Below, one piece after another: positions 8,483 to 16,233 of a stretch of DNA of 37,316 bases. Position 1 is the stretch's first letter. Each line of letters begins with the position of its first letter. This stretch comes from Planctomycetaceae bacterium (lineage in GTDB: Bacteria; Planctomycetota; Planctomycetia; Planctomycetales; Planctomycetaceae), in contig JAEUII010000196.1 of the NCBI GenBank assembly GCA_016795145.1, positions 1-37,316 on the forward strand. The letters are read 5' to 3'. The notes beneath the pieces were generated by a model. It had not been told where the DNA came from. It did not search any database and worked only from the letters and a program-made list of their open reading frames with translations. The position numbers and the translations under genes were made by a program.

Positions 8483-9393
8483 TTGCCCTTCGTCAAACGA
8501 TGGAAGAAATCCTGCCGACTCGGTTCTCTCAAGAGAAGGGGTTCGAGCCCCGAAACAGCACTGGCCCTGGCTGCCTGGTTCGCATCTATCCCGTCGAAGG
8601 ACTTGGTCGCGTCATGTCTCTTGATGCCGCCGGAATACTGGTGGGCCGCGACCCAGGAGCACAGTTGATCCTGACTGACGATTCCGTCTCCCGTCGTCAT
8701 GCGATGGTGGAATCGACCGTAAACGGTGACTTCGTCGTCGATCTGGAAAGCACGAATGGCACGTGGATCAACGACGTGCGAGTCGGTCGGCAGAAGCTGA
8801 TGGCCGGCGACCGAGTTCGATTTGGCAATCAGATTTTTAGCTACCTGTCGTCGACGTCGCTGGAAGCCCAGTACCATGAATCGGTCTACCGGATCATGAC
8901 GACAGACGGTCTGACTCAGGTTTACAACAAGCGTTTCCTTCTGGAAGTCCTCGACCGTGAACTCGCCCGAGCCCGTCGACGCCAGGCTCCGCTCAGTCTG
9001 CTGATGATGGACATCGACCACTTCAAGTCGATCAATGATCGCTGGGGTCACCTGGCCGGTGACGCTGTTCTGACAGAGTTTGCGCGTCGTATCAGTCAGG
9101 CAATGGAAGGCGACGAGCTGCTGGCTCGATTTGGTGGTGAAGAGTTCGCTCTGGTGCTGCCTGATACACCGCTGGAAGAGGCCACTCAGATTGCCGAAAT
9201 GTTACGAGCGACAGTGGCAAAAGCCCCCGTCTTGACAGAGGGCATGGAAATTCCTGTGACTGTCAGCATTGGTGTCGCAGAGTATTCCGCGGCCGATATG
9301 GCGTCTGTTCCTGCTCTCCTGGAAGCCGCGGATCAGATGCTGTATCGAGCCAAGAATTCGGGTCGAAATCAGGTTCAGGCTCTCAGGAGTTAG
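8479..9393 (+). CDS. FHA-GGDEF diguanylate cyclase
   Basis: 304 residues. The N-terminal FHA domain (about 45-125) carries the phosphothreonine-binding signature: GR at 56-57, SRRH at 71-74, and TNGT at 92-95. The C-terminal GGDEF domain (about 140-304) has the metal-binding MMDIDHFKSINDRWGH and the active-site variant GGEEF at 219-223, so it should make c-di-GMP from two GTP. The inhibitory RxxD motif normally five residues before GGEEF is absent (EGDE instead), so product feedback inhibition is not expected. The protein is cytoplasmic. An AGGAG box lies 7 nt upstream, and the ATG overlaps the kinase stop. A natural reading is that the FHA domain docks on the phosphorylated kinase encoded just upstream; this is inference. 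Confidence 0.95.
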   Translation: MIALRQTMEEILPTRFSQEKGFEPRNSTGPGCLVRIYPVEGLGRVMSLDAAGILVGRDPGAQLILTDDSVSRRHAMVESTVNGDFVVDLESTNGTWINDVRVGRQKLMAGDRVRFGNQIFSYLSSTSLEAQYHESVYRIMTTDGLTQVYNKRFLLEVLDRELARARRRQAPLSLLMMDIDHFKSINDRWGHLAGDAVLTEFARRISQAMEGDELLARFGGEEFALVLPDTPLEEATQIAEMLRATVAKAPVLTEGMEIPVTVSIGVAEYSAADMASVPALLEAADQMLYRAKNSGRNQVQALRS

Positions 9394-9397
9394 TGGT

Positions 9398-10753
9398 ATG
9401 CAACTGGTGCGCGGGCTGGTGGTTCTTTTCGCGTTCGCTCTGTCTCAGATCTCATTCGCACAGGAATTCACGCCGGTGATCGGCTGGGAGGAACAACTCT
9501 TCCCGTCGTATATCATCTCCACGGCCACTATGAAGCCGGCCCCGGTTGAAGAAGAAACGCCGCAGGAAGAAGCAACGGTTGAAGCGGCAAACGAAGACGA
9601 AGCCGCCGCTGAAGAACCCGTCGTTGAGATCCTTGGAAAGGAAGACGGGCTGCTGGGAGCGGAACTGGTTTCGCCAGGAAAAAACGTCGCTGTCAAGCTG
9701 ACGATCACATGCGATGAGATCATGGAGCCATCGACGTTTTCCGGAACTCTTCCGGAAAAGGGCGTGACGTATCAGGTGCTGCCCAACATCAAGTACAAGT
9801 TCCGTAAGCTGGCGGAATTCGATCAGGCGACACCGGTCTCAATGACCTTCAAGCTGCAGGTCGGCAAAGGTCCTGCAACGGAACAGACCGCGACTGTCAT
9901 GATACGGCCGATCAACGACTGTCCATTCATGCTGGTCTATGGTGAAGACCAGGTTCAGGACATCGGCTACACCTTCGCCGCCTATGTGAATGAACAGCAC
10001 CCGTTTCTGGACAAAGTGCTGCGAGAAGCTCTGGATCGACAGATCGTCGACGGCTTCATTGGCTACCAGGGTGATGATGACGATGTGCTCCGACAGGTCT
10101 ATGCCCTGTGGGATACGCTGGTCATGCGAGACGTTCGGTACAGCAGCATTACCGCAACGTCGGTTGAAGCGGACATGGTCATGTCCCAGCATGTACGACT
10201 CATCGAACAGTCCATCAACAACGCTCAGGCGAACTGCGTCGACGGATCTGTCCTGTTTGCGTCACTGCTTCGCAAGGTGGGCATCGAGCCATTCCTGATT
10301 CTTGTGCCTGGCCATTGCTACGTCGGTTTCTACGCCGACGAAAAGAAAGACCGATTCCTGGCGATTGAAACAACGATGCTGGGGTCCACGTTTGAAGAAG
10401 GCGAAGAAGTTCCAACCTTTGATTTTCTGGACAACGCGGTCTCTGAAGATTTGCGTGATGAATACTCGTGGCCAAGCTTCACCGCCGCAGTCGTCACGGG
10501 ATCGGCTTCCTATGCAGAAAACCTGGCCAAGTTCGAAGACGAAAATGAGCCTGACTACGTAAGAATCGACATCACGGAAGCTCGCCGCATGGGAATCCTG
10601 CCGATCGCCTTCCGAGGTAAGGAACAGTTCGAAGCCCTGGCCGAATCCGAAGAAGAAATGATGGAAGAAGAGTCCGCTGAGGAATCAGAAGAAGGCTCGG
10701 ACGAAGAAGAATCTGCCGAAGACGACACAGAAGAGTCCGAAGACGAAAACTAG
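9398..10753 (+). CDS. Exported transglutaminase-like protein with acidic tail
   Basis: 451 residues. A signal peptide occupies about residues 1-21 (cleavage near ISFA-Q). An acidic Glu/Ala linker follows (50-80). A transglutaminase-like core lies around 250-330, with the Cys of ANCVDGSVLFASLLR (C280) and the His of PGHCYVGFY (H306). The third catalytic position, normally Asp, appears to be Glu in FLAIETT (E324). The C-terminus is a long Glu/Asp/Ser run. The start at 9398 has AGGAG 8 nt upstream and lies 4 nt after the stop of the GGDEF gene, so it belongs to the same operon. The fold is found in cysteine peptidases and cross-linking enzymes; whether this one is active is open. Confidence 0.85.
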   Translation: MQLVRGLVVLFAFALSQISFAQEFTPVIGWEEQLFPSYIISTATMKPAPVEEETPQEEATVEAANEDEAAAEEPVVEILGKEDGLLGAELVSPGKNVAVKLTITCDEIMEPSTFSGTLPEKGVTYQVLPNIKYKFRKLAEFDQATPVSMTFKLQVGKGPATEQTATVMIRPINDCPFMLVYGEDQVQDIGYTFAAYVNEQHPFLDKVLREALDRQIVDGFIGYQGDDDDVLRQVYALWDTLVMRDVRYSSITATSVEADMVMSQHVRLIEQSINNAQANCVDGSVLFASLLRKVGIEPFLILVPGHCYVGFYADEKKDRFLAIETTMLGSTFEEGEEVPTFDFLDNAVSEDLRDEYSWPSFTAAVVTGSASYAENLAKFEDENEPDYVRIDITEARRMGILPIAFRGKEQFEALAESEEEMMEEESAEESEEGSDEEESAEDDTEESEDEN

Positions 10754-10783
10754 TGGCTTGTCAGAACTGTGAACGGGTTTCGT

Positions 10784-10805
10784 CATTCCCGCCTGCGCGG
10801 GAATG
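10784..10805. repeat. Palindromic repeat after the kinase operon, possible terminator
   Basis: Perfect 9-bp inverted repeat CATTCCCGC, loop CTGC, GCGGGAATG. It lies 31 nt after the end of the transglutaminase-like gene and between convergent genes. There is no T tract, so Rho-independent termination is unlikely in its simple form, but it could stabilise mRNA 3' ends. The sequence matches a type of REP element seen in many bacterial genomes. Confidence 0.65.
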
Positions 10806-10891
10806 GCGATTCAACCCAAAACGCTAGTTGGGCAAGCCACAGGACTAGAACGAACCGCGATGATTTGACGCGAGACTCTGTTCAGACCCAA

Positions 10892-13477
10892 TCACCCCTT
10901 CTTCACCGCCGGGGCTGTGAGCGGATCGTCCGGCCACGAGTGCTTTGGGTAACGTCGCTTCAGTTCCTTTTTGACTTCCGGATACGTGTTCTTCCAAAAG
11001 CTCGCCAGGTCTTCGGTGATCTGTTGAGGACGAAAATTGGGTGCCAGCAGATGCAGGAGGACGTTCACTCGTCCTCCTGCAATCTTTGGTGTCTGAGTCA
11101 TCCCAAAGATCTCCTGAATTCGCACCGCAAGCACGGGCGGCCGTCCCGTTTCATACGTCAGCTTGATACGACTGCCGCTTGGCACCAGCAACTTCTCCGG
11201 AGCTTCTCGTTCAATCATCTGCAGTGTTGCGTAGTCATACCGCGACTGCACAGTGGCCAGCCAGGGTGCGGACTTCAGCTCGCTGAACGATCGGCGGCCA
11301 TGGCAGAGTTCTTTGAGTACGTCGGCCAGCATAACGTCATCCACGGCGGGAAACGCGGCGTCCGGCATCCATTCTTTCAGACAGCGTGTTCTTTGAACAA
11401 AGCTGTTCCACGCATCATCGTCGGCCGGAACAATCGTACCGATTTGGTTCTGAGCCGCTTTGAACAGTACCTCGGCCGCTTGCTCCATGTCGTGAATGGC
11501 CGTGGGAGTCTCTTCAAGAACGAGATCAGCAAACGTCGTCCTGAGCCGCGCAACGACCTGCTTCTGCGTTGGATGGAAGAACAGTTCTTCGGACTCGCGG
11601 AGCATCGCTCCGGGAAGCCACTCCTGAAGAATCTCCGACGCTTGCCGAACGGTCGCGTCGGTTCCGGCTCCATCAATATCCACACACAAAAACAACGGCG
11701 CTTTCTGGACAGCGGATCGAGGCCCGAGCCGCACGCCTCGACCACCAACCATCAGTCCTTTATCACCAGTCGCATCACGACGCTTTGCGACACGATCAGG
11801 GAAACCAGCCAGAAGTGCCTGCATCAGACATTCATCCGGCGTACTTCCATCGAGCAACGTGTCTTCCCCTGTTGGGCCACTCCGTGATCGGCCGCGAAGA
11901 AACTCTTCTTTGACAAGACGCTCAAACTGCTGAGCGGCCTGAGCAATCGTGCGAGCCGCGTTGCGATGAATTTCTCCGAAGGGTGACTGAGTCTTGCCGT
12001 CGTGCAGATAGTCTTCGAGAGCATACAGTCGATCGATGACATCAGATCGCGACCGATGAATCTCCGTCGTGCGAGGTCCCTGGTCGCGCCCCCGCTCGTT
12101 GCCTCGCCCCGCTCCGGAACGCAAAAACGGATCACGTTCCGACAACATAGCGGCCATTAGACAGGCTCTTGAAATCGTGTCGGGATGAGTCGCTGCGTCT
12201 TCCAGCAGGCGTGCAATTCTTGGCGGGGCAGGGAAGCGAGACAACCGGATTCCTCGTTCTGTGACTCCCTGAGCACTCACAGCACCAAGAAGCGTCAGCA
12301 GCCTGAGCGCGTGATCAATCGATGCCTCCGGAGGAGCTTCGAACCACGGGAAGGCTCGCACATCGGCTTCGCCCCAGCTGAGCAGTCGCAGGATTGCTGC
12401 AGACAAATCAACGCGATGAAGTTCGGCTGTATCAAATTCCGGCCGACGGCGCTGTCCTGATTCTTCCCACAGTCGCAGACAATAACCTGGCCGTGTTCGC
12501 CCCGCGCGTCCGGCGCGTTGGTCGGCGGACGCCTGAGAAATCGGAACGAGTTCCAGTCGATCGAGTCCCACGTCGGCATCAAACAGCATTTGTCGCGCGA
12601 GTCCCGAATCGACAACAGCCGTTACTCCATCGATCGTGATCGAAGTCTCTGCAACATTCGTCGACAGGATCACCTTGCGCTGTGAAGAAGGCGCCAGGAC
12701 ACGATCCTGATCTTCCGACGTCATCTCACCGAACAACGTCATCAAGGCCAGGTTGTGACGCCGTGCGGTGGGCTCAAGATCCGTTCGGCACCGCAAAATT
12801 TCACCGACGCCTGGCAGGAAGACAAGAACATCCCCGTCGGTGCGATCCAGAGCAGTCTCGACGCCGGAAACGACAAGCTCCTGAAGCGACTGCCGCTCAA
12901 CCCGCCGAAGATACTCAATCTTCACCGGAAACAGTCGGCCCTGGCTTTCAACGATCGGGCATCCGCAAAGCCATTCCGCAATGGGTCCAGGCTCCATGGT
13001 CGCTGACATCACGACGATGCGAAGGTCCGGACGGACCGTCTGCTGGACGCGACGCACCATCGCCAGCGCGAGATCACTGTCGAGCCGACGTTCATGAAAC
13101 TCGTCAAAGACAACGACGCTGATACCGTCGAGGAACGGGTCGTCCTGAATGCGTCGCAGAAGTACACCTTCAGTCACTACCAGGATTTTGGTGTCGCGAC
13201 TCACACAGTCTTCGAACCGAATTCGGTAACCGACTGATTGCCCGGTTCGCTCTCCACGTTCGTACGCAATCCGAGCGGCGGATGTTCGAGCGGCGATGCG
13301 TCGAGGTTCCAGCATGATGATCTGGCCGCCATTGGCGAAGCCGTTATCCAACAGGGCCGGCGGTACCCGAGTCGTTTTGCCTGCACCGGCGGGCGCTTTC
13401 AGTACAACAGCATGCGATCGCCGCAGGGTGTCAGTGAGTTCTGGCAGAACGTCGTCAACAGGCAGAGCAATAGGCAT
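10892..13477 (-). CDS. hrpB: ATP-dependent RNA helicase HrpB
   Basis: 861 residues from the ATG at 13477. This is a DEAH/RHA-type superfamily 2 helicase: Walker A APAGAGKTTRV (GAGKT at about 31-35), motif II DEFHER (about 125-130), motif III SAT (158-160), and motif VI around QRAGRAGRTRPG. The C-terminal HrpB-specific region contains PFLRSGAGRGNERGRD and a final P-N-F-R-P region followed by WPDDP. DEFH instead of DEAH, and the overall length, are typical of HrpB. The frame remains open to a GTG at 13582, but family members begin about ten residues before the DVLPEL segment, which supports 13477. It is convergent with the upstream kinase operon. The cellular role of HrpB is poorly defined. Confidence 0.93.
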   Translation of the reverse strand: MPIALPVDDVLPELTDTLRRSHAVVLKAPAGAGKTTRVPPALLDNGFANGGQIIMLEPRRIAARTSAARIAYERGERTGQSVGYRIRFEDCVSRDTKILVVTEGVLLRRIQDDPFLDGISVVVFDEFHERRLDSDLALAMVRRVQQTVRPDLRIVVMSATMEPGPIAEWLCGCPIVESQGRLFPVKIEYLRRVERQSLQELVVSGVETALDRTDGDVLVFLPGVGEILRCRTDLEPTARRHNLALMTLFGEMTSEDQDRVLAPSSQRKVILSTNVAETSITIDGVTAVVDSGLARQMLFDADVGLDRLELVPISQASADQRAGRAGRTRPGYCLRLWEESGQRRRPEFDTAELHRVDLSAAILRLLSWGEADVRAFPWFEAPPEASIDHALRLLTLLGAVSAQGVTERGIRLSRFPAPPRIARLLEDAATHPDTISRACLMAAMLSERDPFLRSGAGRGNERGRDQGPRTTEIHRSRSDVIDRLYALEDYLHDGKTQSPFGEIHRNAARTIAQAAQQFERLVKEEFLRGRSRSGPTGEDTLLDGSTPDECLMQALLAGFPDRVAKRRDATGDKGLMVGGRGVRLGPRSAVQKAPLFLCVDIDGAGTDATVRQASEILQEWLPGAMLRESEELFFHPTQKQVVARLRTTFADLVLEETPTAIHDMEQAAEVLFKAAQNQIGTIVPADDDAWNSFVQRTRCLKEWMPDAAFPAVDDVMLADVLKELCHGRRSFSELKSAPWLATVQSRYDYATLQMIEREAPEKLLVPSGSRIKLTYETGRPPVLAVRIQEIFGMTQTPKIAGGRVNVLLHLLAPNFRPQQITEDLASFWKNTYPEVKKELKRRYPKHSWPDDPLTAPAVKKG

Positions 13478-13582
13478 GGACGGAGTATTTTTGGCCGAAA
13501 GTCGGGTGGTCTGAACTCGCTGAATGGGCGTTTGCCCCGGGAATTGACGAGCCGTCTGTTTGCTTAACCAACCTGTGGTCAC

Positions 13583-13916
13583 AGCGAGGTCGCGGGTTTA
13601 CTGAATTCTCAGACGGGACGCGAGTGATCTGGACCGCAGAATATCTTCTGGTTTGCAGTTATCGAATCAGAACAATCGTCCGGCAGGGAATCGTCGTCGG
13701 TTTTCAAACGGTCATGCGAACAGTAGACTTCGCCACCGTGTGCGAATTGGCCCATTTTGACTCGGGGGACGAGCAGAATCGGGTGCTGAGTCACACAAAA
13801 CGCGTCGGATCCTGGGATCTGAACGCTTACGGGCTGATGAACTCATAGTTTTCCTTCGTACCGCACGTCGAAATTGGGGAATTTCGAGGATTCGGCCCGA
13901 AGCTGAAGTTGATGTC
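13583..13916. other. Divergent intergenic region between hrpB and fabH
   Basis: About 330-440 bp between divergent genes that should hold both promoters. A short open frame at 13624-13848 has no recognisable features. A perfect 8-bp palindrome, TCGAAATT-GGGG-AATTTCGA, at 13868-13887 lies 30 bp before fabH. Confidence 0.5.
13868..13887. promoter_or_regulatory. Palindrome just upstream of fabH
   Basis: Perfect inverted repeat of 8 bp with a 4-nt GGGG spacer, ending 29 bp before the fabH start codon. The position and symmetry suit an operator, and the G-rich loop would also allow a small RNA hairpin in the leader. No known fatty-acid regulator consensus was matched. Confidence 0.3.
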
Positions 13917-15035
13917 ATGAATCCTCCTGTGTCCACGCCTCCGGAACTTTCCATCGATCCGCAAAAGGTGATTCGAGCATTGCAGCCGTCCACTGTTGAG
14001 GGACAGACTGACGATGAGCCACGCCTCAAGTTCCGTCGTTCCAACCGAACTGCGTCGTTGACTGGTGTTTCAATTCGTTCAATCGGCTCCTATGTGCCGA
14101 CTCGTGTTGTCACGAACGAAGAACTGGAGCAGCGCTATGGATTTGAAGAAGGCTGGGTGAAGCGTCGAACAGGAATTGTTCAGCGTCGATTTGCCGCAGA
14201 CGGAGAATCCACAAGTGACCTGGCAGTCGAAGCGGCAAAGCATGCCCTCACTGCAGCTCAGCTGACACCAGCGGACATCGACTTGCTGGTTGTTGGAACA
14301 TTCACACCCGACTACACCTGTCCGTCAACGGCATGTCTCGTTCAGAACAAGCTGGACCTTGACGCACCAGCCATGGACATTCAGGCTGCGTGTTCCGGCT
14401 TCATGTACGCTCTCGCCACCGGCGCTCAGTTTGTCGCGACGGGGAATGCTCAGCGAGCACTCGTGATTGGTGCCGACATCAACAGCCGAATCGTGCGACC
14501 AAGTGACCAGCGAACCGCGCCACTGTTTGGTGACGGAGCTGGAGCGGTGATCCTTGAAAAGGGCGATCGTGATCAGGGCCTTGTCTGTTACCAGCTGGGT
14601 GCCGACGGTGCGGGCGGCTGTATGCTGGATCGTCCAGCAGGCGGCGCGTCATTGCCGCTGACACCAGAACGAGTCGCCGCAGGTGAACACTTCCTGCAGA
14701 TGGATGGCCGCAACGTGTTCAAATGGGCCATTCAAGCTGTCACTGATTCCATCGCCACAGTGCTGGAGAAGTCTGGCTTTACGACCGACGACGTTTCACT
14801 GTTCGTCCTTCATCAGGCCAACATTCGCATCATCGATCATGCGATGAAGGTTCTGAACATCCCGAAGAGCAAGGTCTACAACAACCTCGATAAAGTCGGC
14901 AACACATCGGCAGCCTCCATCCCGCTGGCTCTGGATGAAGCGTACCACCAGGGCCGAATTGCTCGCGGAGATCTGGTGATGATGTGTGGGTTCGGCGCGG
15001 GGCTAACCTGGGGAACGGGACTGTTTCGCTGGTAG
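13917..15035 (+). CDS. fabH: 3-oxoacyl-[acyl-carrier-protein] synthase III
   Basis: 372 residues. FabH starts fatty acid synthesis by condensing acetyl-CoA (or a branched acyl-CoA) with malonyl-ACP. All three catalytic residues are present: Cys159 in AACSGF, His299 in LHQANIRI, Asn329 in VGNTSAAS. The substrate-pocket and closing motifs GDGAGAVIL and GFGAGLTWG are also present. The family body begins at about residue 47 (SLTGVSIRSIGSYVPTRVVTN), so about 45 residues of extension precede it, polar and without a signal peptide. No other in-frame ATG is available, although a TTG at codon 48 could be the true start. No other fab gene is nearby. It converges with the next gene, with a 4-nt gap between the stops. 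Confidence 0.94.
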   Translation: MNPPVSTPPELSIDPQKVIRALQPSTVEGQTDDEPRLKFRRSNRTASLTGVSIRSIGSYVPTRVVTNEELEQRYGFEEGWVKRRTGIVQRRFAADGESTSDLAVEAAKHALTAAQLTPADIDLLVVGTFTPDYTCPSTACLVQNKLDLDAPAMDIQAACSGFMYALATGAQFVATGNAQRALVIGADINSRIVRPSDQRTAPLFGDGAGAVILEKGDRDQGLVCYQLGADGAGGCMLDRPAGGASLPLTPERVAAGEHFLQMDGRNVFKWAIQAVTDSIATVLEKSGFTTDDVSLFVLHQANIRIIDHAMKVLNIPKSKVYNNLDKVGNTSAASIPLALDEAYHQGRIARGDLVMMCGFGAGLTWGTGLFRW

Positions 15036-15039
15036 TACC

Positions 15040-15960
15040 TTACGCTGCTTTGCTGATCGGCGAACTGCCAGCCCCGGACAACGATGGCTGCTGCTGATAC
15101 CAGTCAATGATGCCCTTCAGCTTGGCAACCGTTTCGCCGTTGCCAAACTTGTTGAGCAGTCGTCCGGCAAGAGGAAGCGTCAAACGATTGGCGAACGGTC
15201 GAACCCAGGTGGCCAGTTCGATACGCTGACCGGCCGGCAACTTCTCGAAGCCCATCCCGGTCTTGAACTGATCGAGCGAACCGAGCCCCGACTGAATCGA
15301 CTCATAGCCGTAGCACACGGACGAAATCTCGGGCGACGGCATTCGCTCCTGGAGATATCGAAACACGAGGGCATTATTGGGGAAGGCGTCCAGGTGCTTC
15401 GTGGAGGATCGAAGAATCTGGAGACTGACCACGTCTTCCATCAGGAAACCAACTGAATACGCGGCCATTTCGCCGTCAACGAATGCGGCCCATGCTTCGG
15501 CCCCGACGGTCTGCGCTGCGGCGTCGTAGTAGCGATGCCAGTACTTCTCCAGATCATGAGGAACGCGGCGTCCCTGGCGGATCAGAGTATCTCGATTCAA
15601 AGGCACAGCGTGCTTTCGCAGAGTTTGAAAGTCCACCTGCTCCACCGTGCACAGTTCAAGTCCTCGTCGGACCTGAGTTCGAGTGCGGCTTCGCAGGAAC
15701 GGAAAATCATAGTCCTTCTGAACGCACGAAATTCGAAAGCTCGGAACACCCTGTTCCGCCGGACATCCAAATCGCGCCACGAAACCATCGTGGCCCAGAA
15801 TTTCCGGCAGCACGACGTCTTCCGCATTGATGCCACGATGGTAGGGAAATGAGGAGAAGATGCCTGGCTGACTATTGAACCAGTACAGTCCACCCGATTT
15901 GCGAACGGTGTGCCCCAGTCGCATCAGAAATTCTGCGTAGTGATCCAGGCTAACGGCCAT
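15040..15960 (-). CDS. GNAT-type (BioF2/FemAB-like) acyltransferase-like protein
   Basis: 306 residues from ATG 15960 (a second ATG at 15981 would add 7). The layout suggests an acyl-CoA N-acyltransferase fold: a central segment around AWAAFVDGEMAAYSVGFLMEDVVSLQILRSS followed by PNNALVFRYLQE, resembling the core of BioF2-like or FemAB-like GNAT domains. The N-terminal part contains LGHTVRKSGGLYWFN. Substrate is unknown. It has no signal peptide or membrane span. Its stop is four bases from that of fabH on the opposite strand. Function rests on general fold resemblance. Confidence 0.75.
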   Translation of the reverse strand: MAVSLDHYAEFLMRLGHTVRKSGGLYWFNSQPGIFSSFPYHRGINAEDVVLPEILGHDGFVARFGCPAEQGVPSFRISCVQKDYDFPFLRSRTRTQVRRGLELCTVEQVDFQTLRKHAVPLNRDTLIRQGRRVPHDLEKYWHRYYDAAAQTVGAEAWAAFVDGEMAAYSVGFLMEDVVSLQILRSSTKHLDAFPNNALVFRYLQERMPSPEISSVCYGYESIQSGLGSLDQFKTGMGFEKLPAGQRIELATWVRPFANRLTLPLAGRLLNKFGNGETVAKLKGIIDWYQQQPSLSGAGSSPISKAA

Positions 15961-16105
15961 GATTCGCTTCTTCCATTCCATTGGGAAAATCGAGTCGCGA
16001 AGTGTACCGGCAGACGGAAAATCGACTCAAGACCGGTTCCCCGGGGCTCCGGGTGATGAATTCCCAGCAGAACGGGTTCCGGACTCCCGGGCGTTAATGC
16101 GAACC

Positions 16106-16200
16106 GTGAGCCGCCAGGCGCTAGCCGCGGGTTTTGAAACTGCGACCCTATTGCATCCGGTTTCGGGGCTCACCGGTGGCTAGCGCCAAGCCGCTCACGG
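16106..16200. repeat. GCTAGC-type inverted repeat pair
   Basis: Two imperfect inverted arms of about 27-32 bp (16106-16132 and 16169-16200), sharing the core GGCGCTAGCC and the outer GTGAGC/GCTCAC, flank a 36-nt loop between the acyltransferase gene and the kinase gene. A third single arm of the same family is at 26741-26767. This is a dispersed intergenic repeat, not coding. Confidence 0.8.
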
Positions 16201-16233
16201 GAGGTATCCGAAACGAACCCTGTGACGAAACAC

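Noticed and set aside
13624..13848. 74-codon plus-strand frame before fabH
   Set aside because: No ribosome-binding site, no recognisable motif and it sits in a promoter region.
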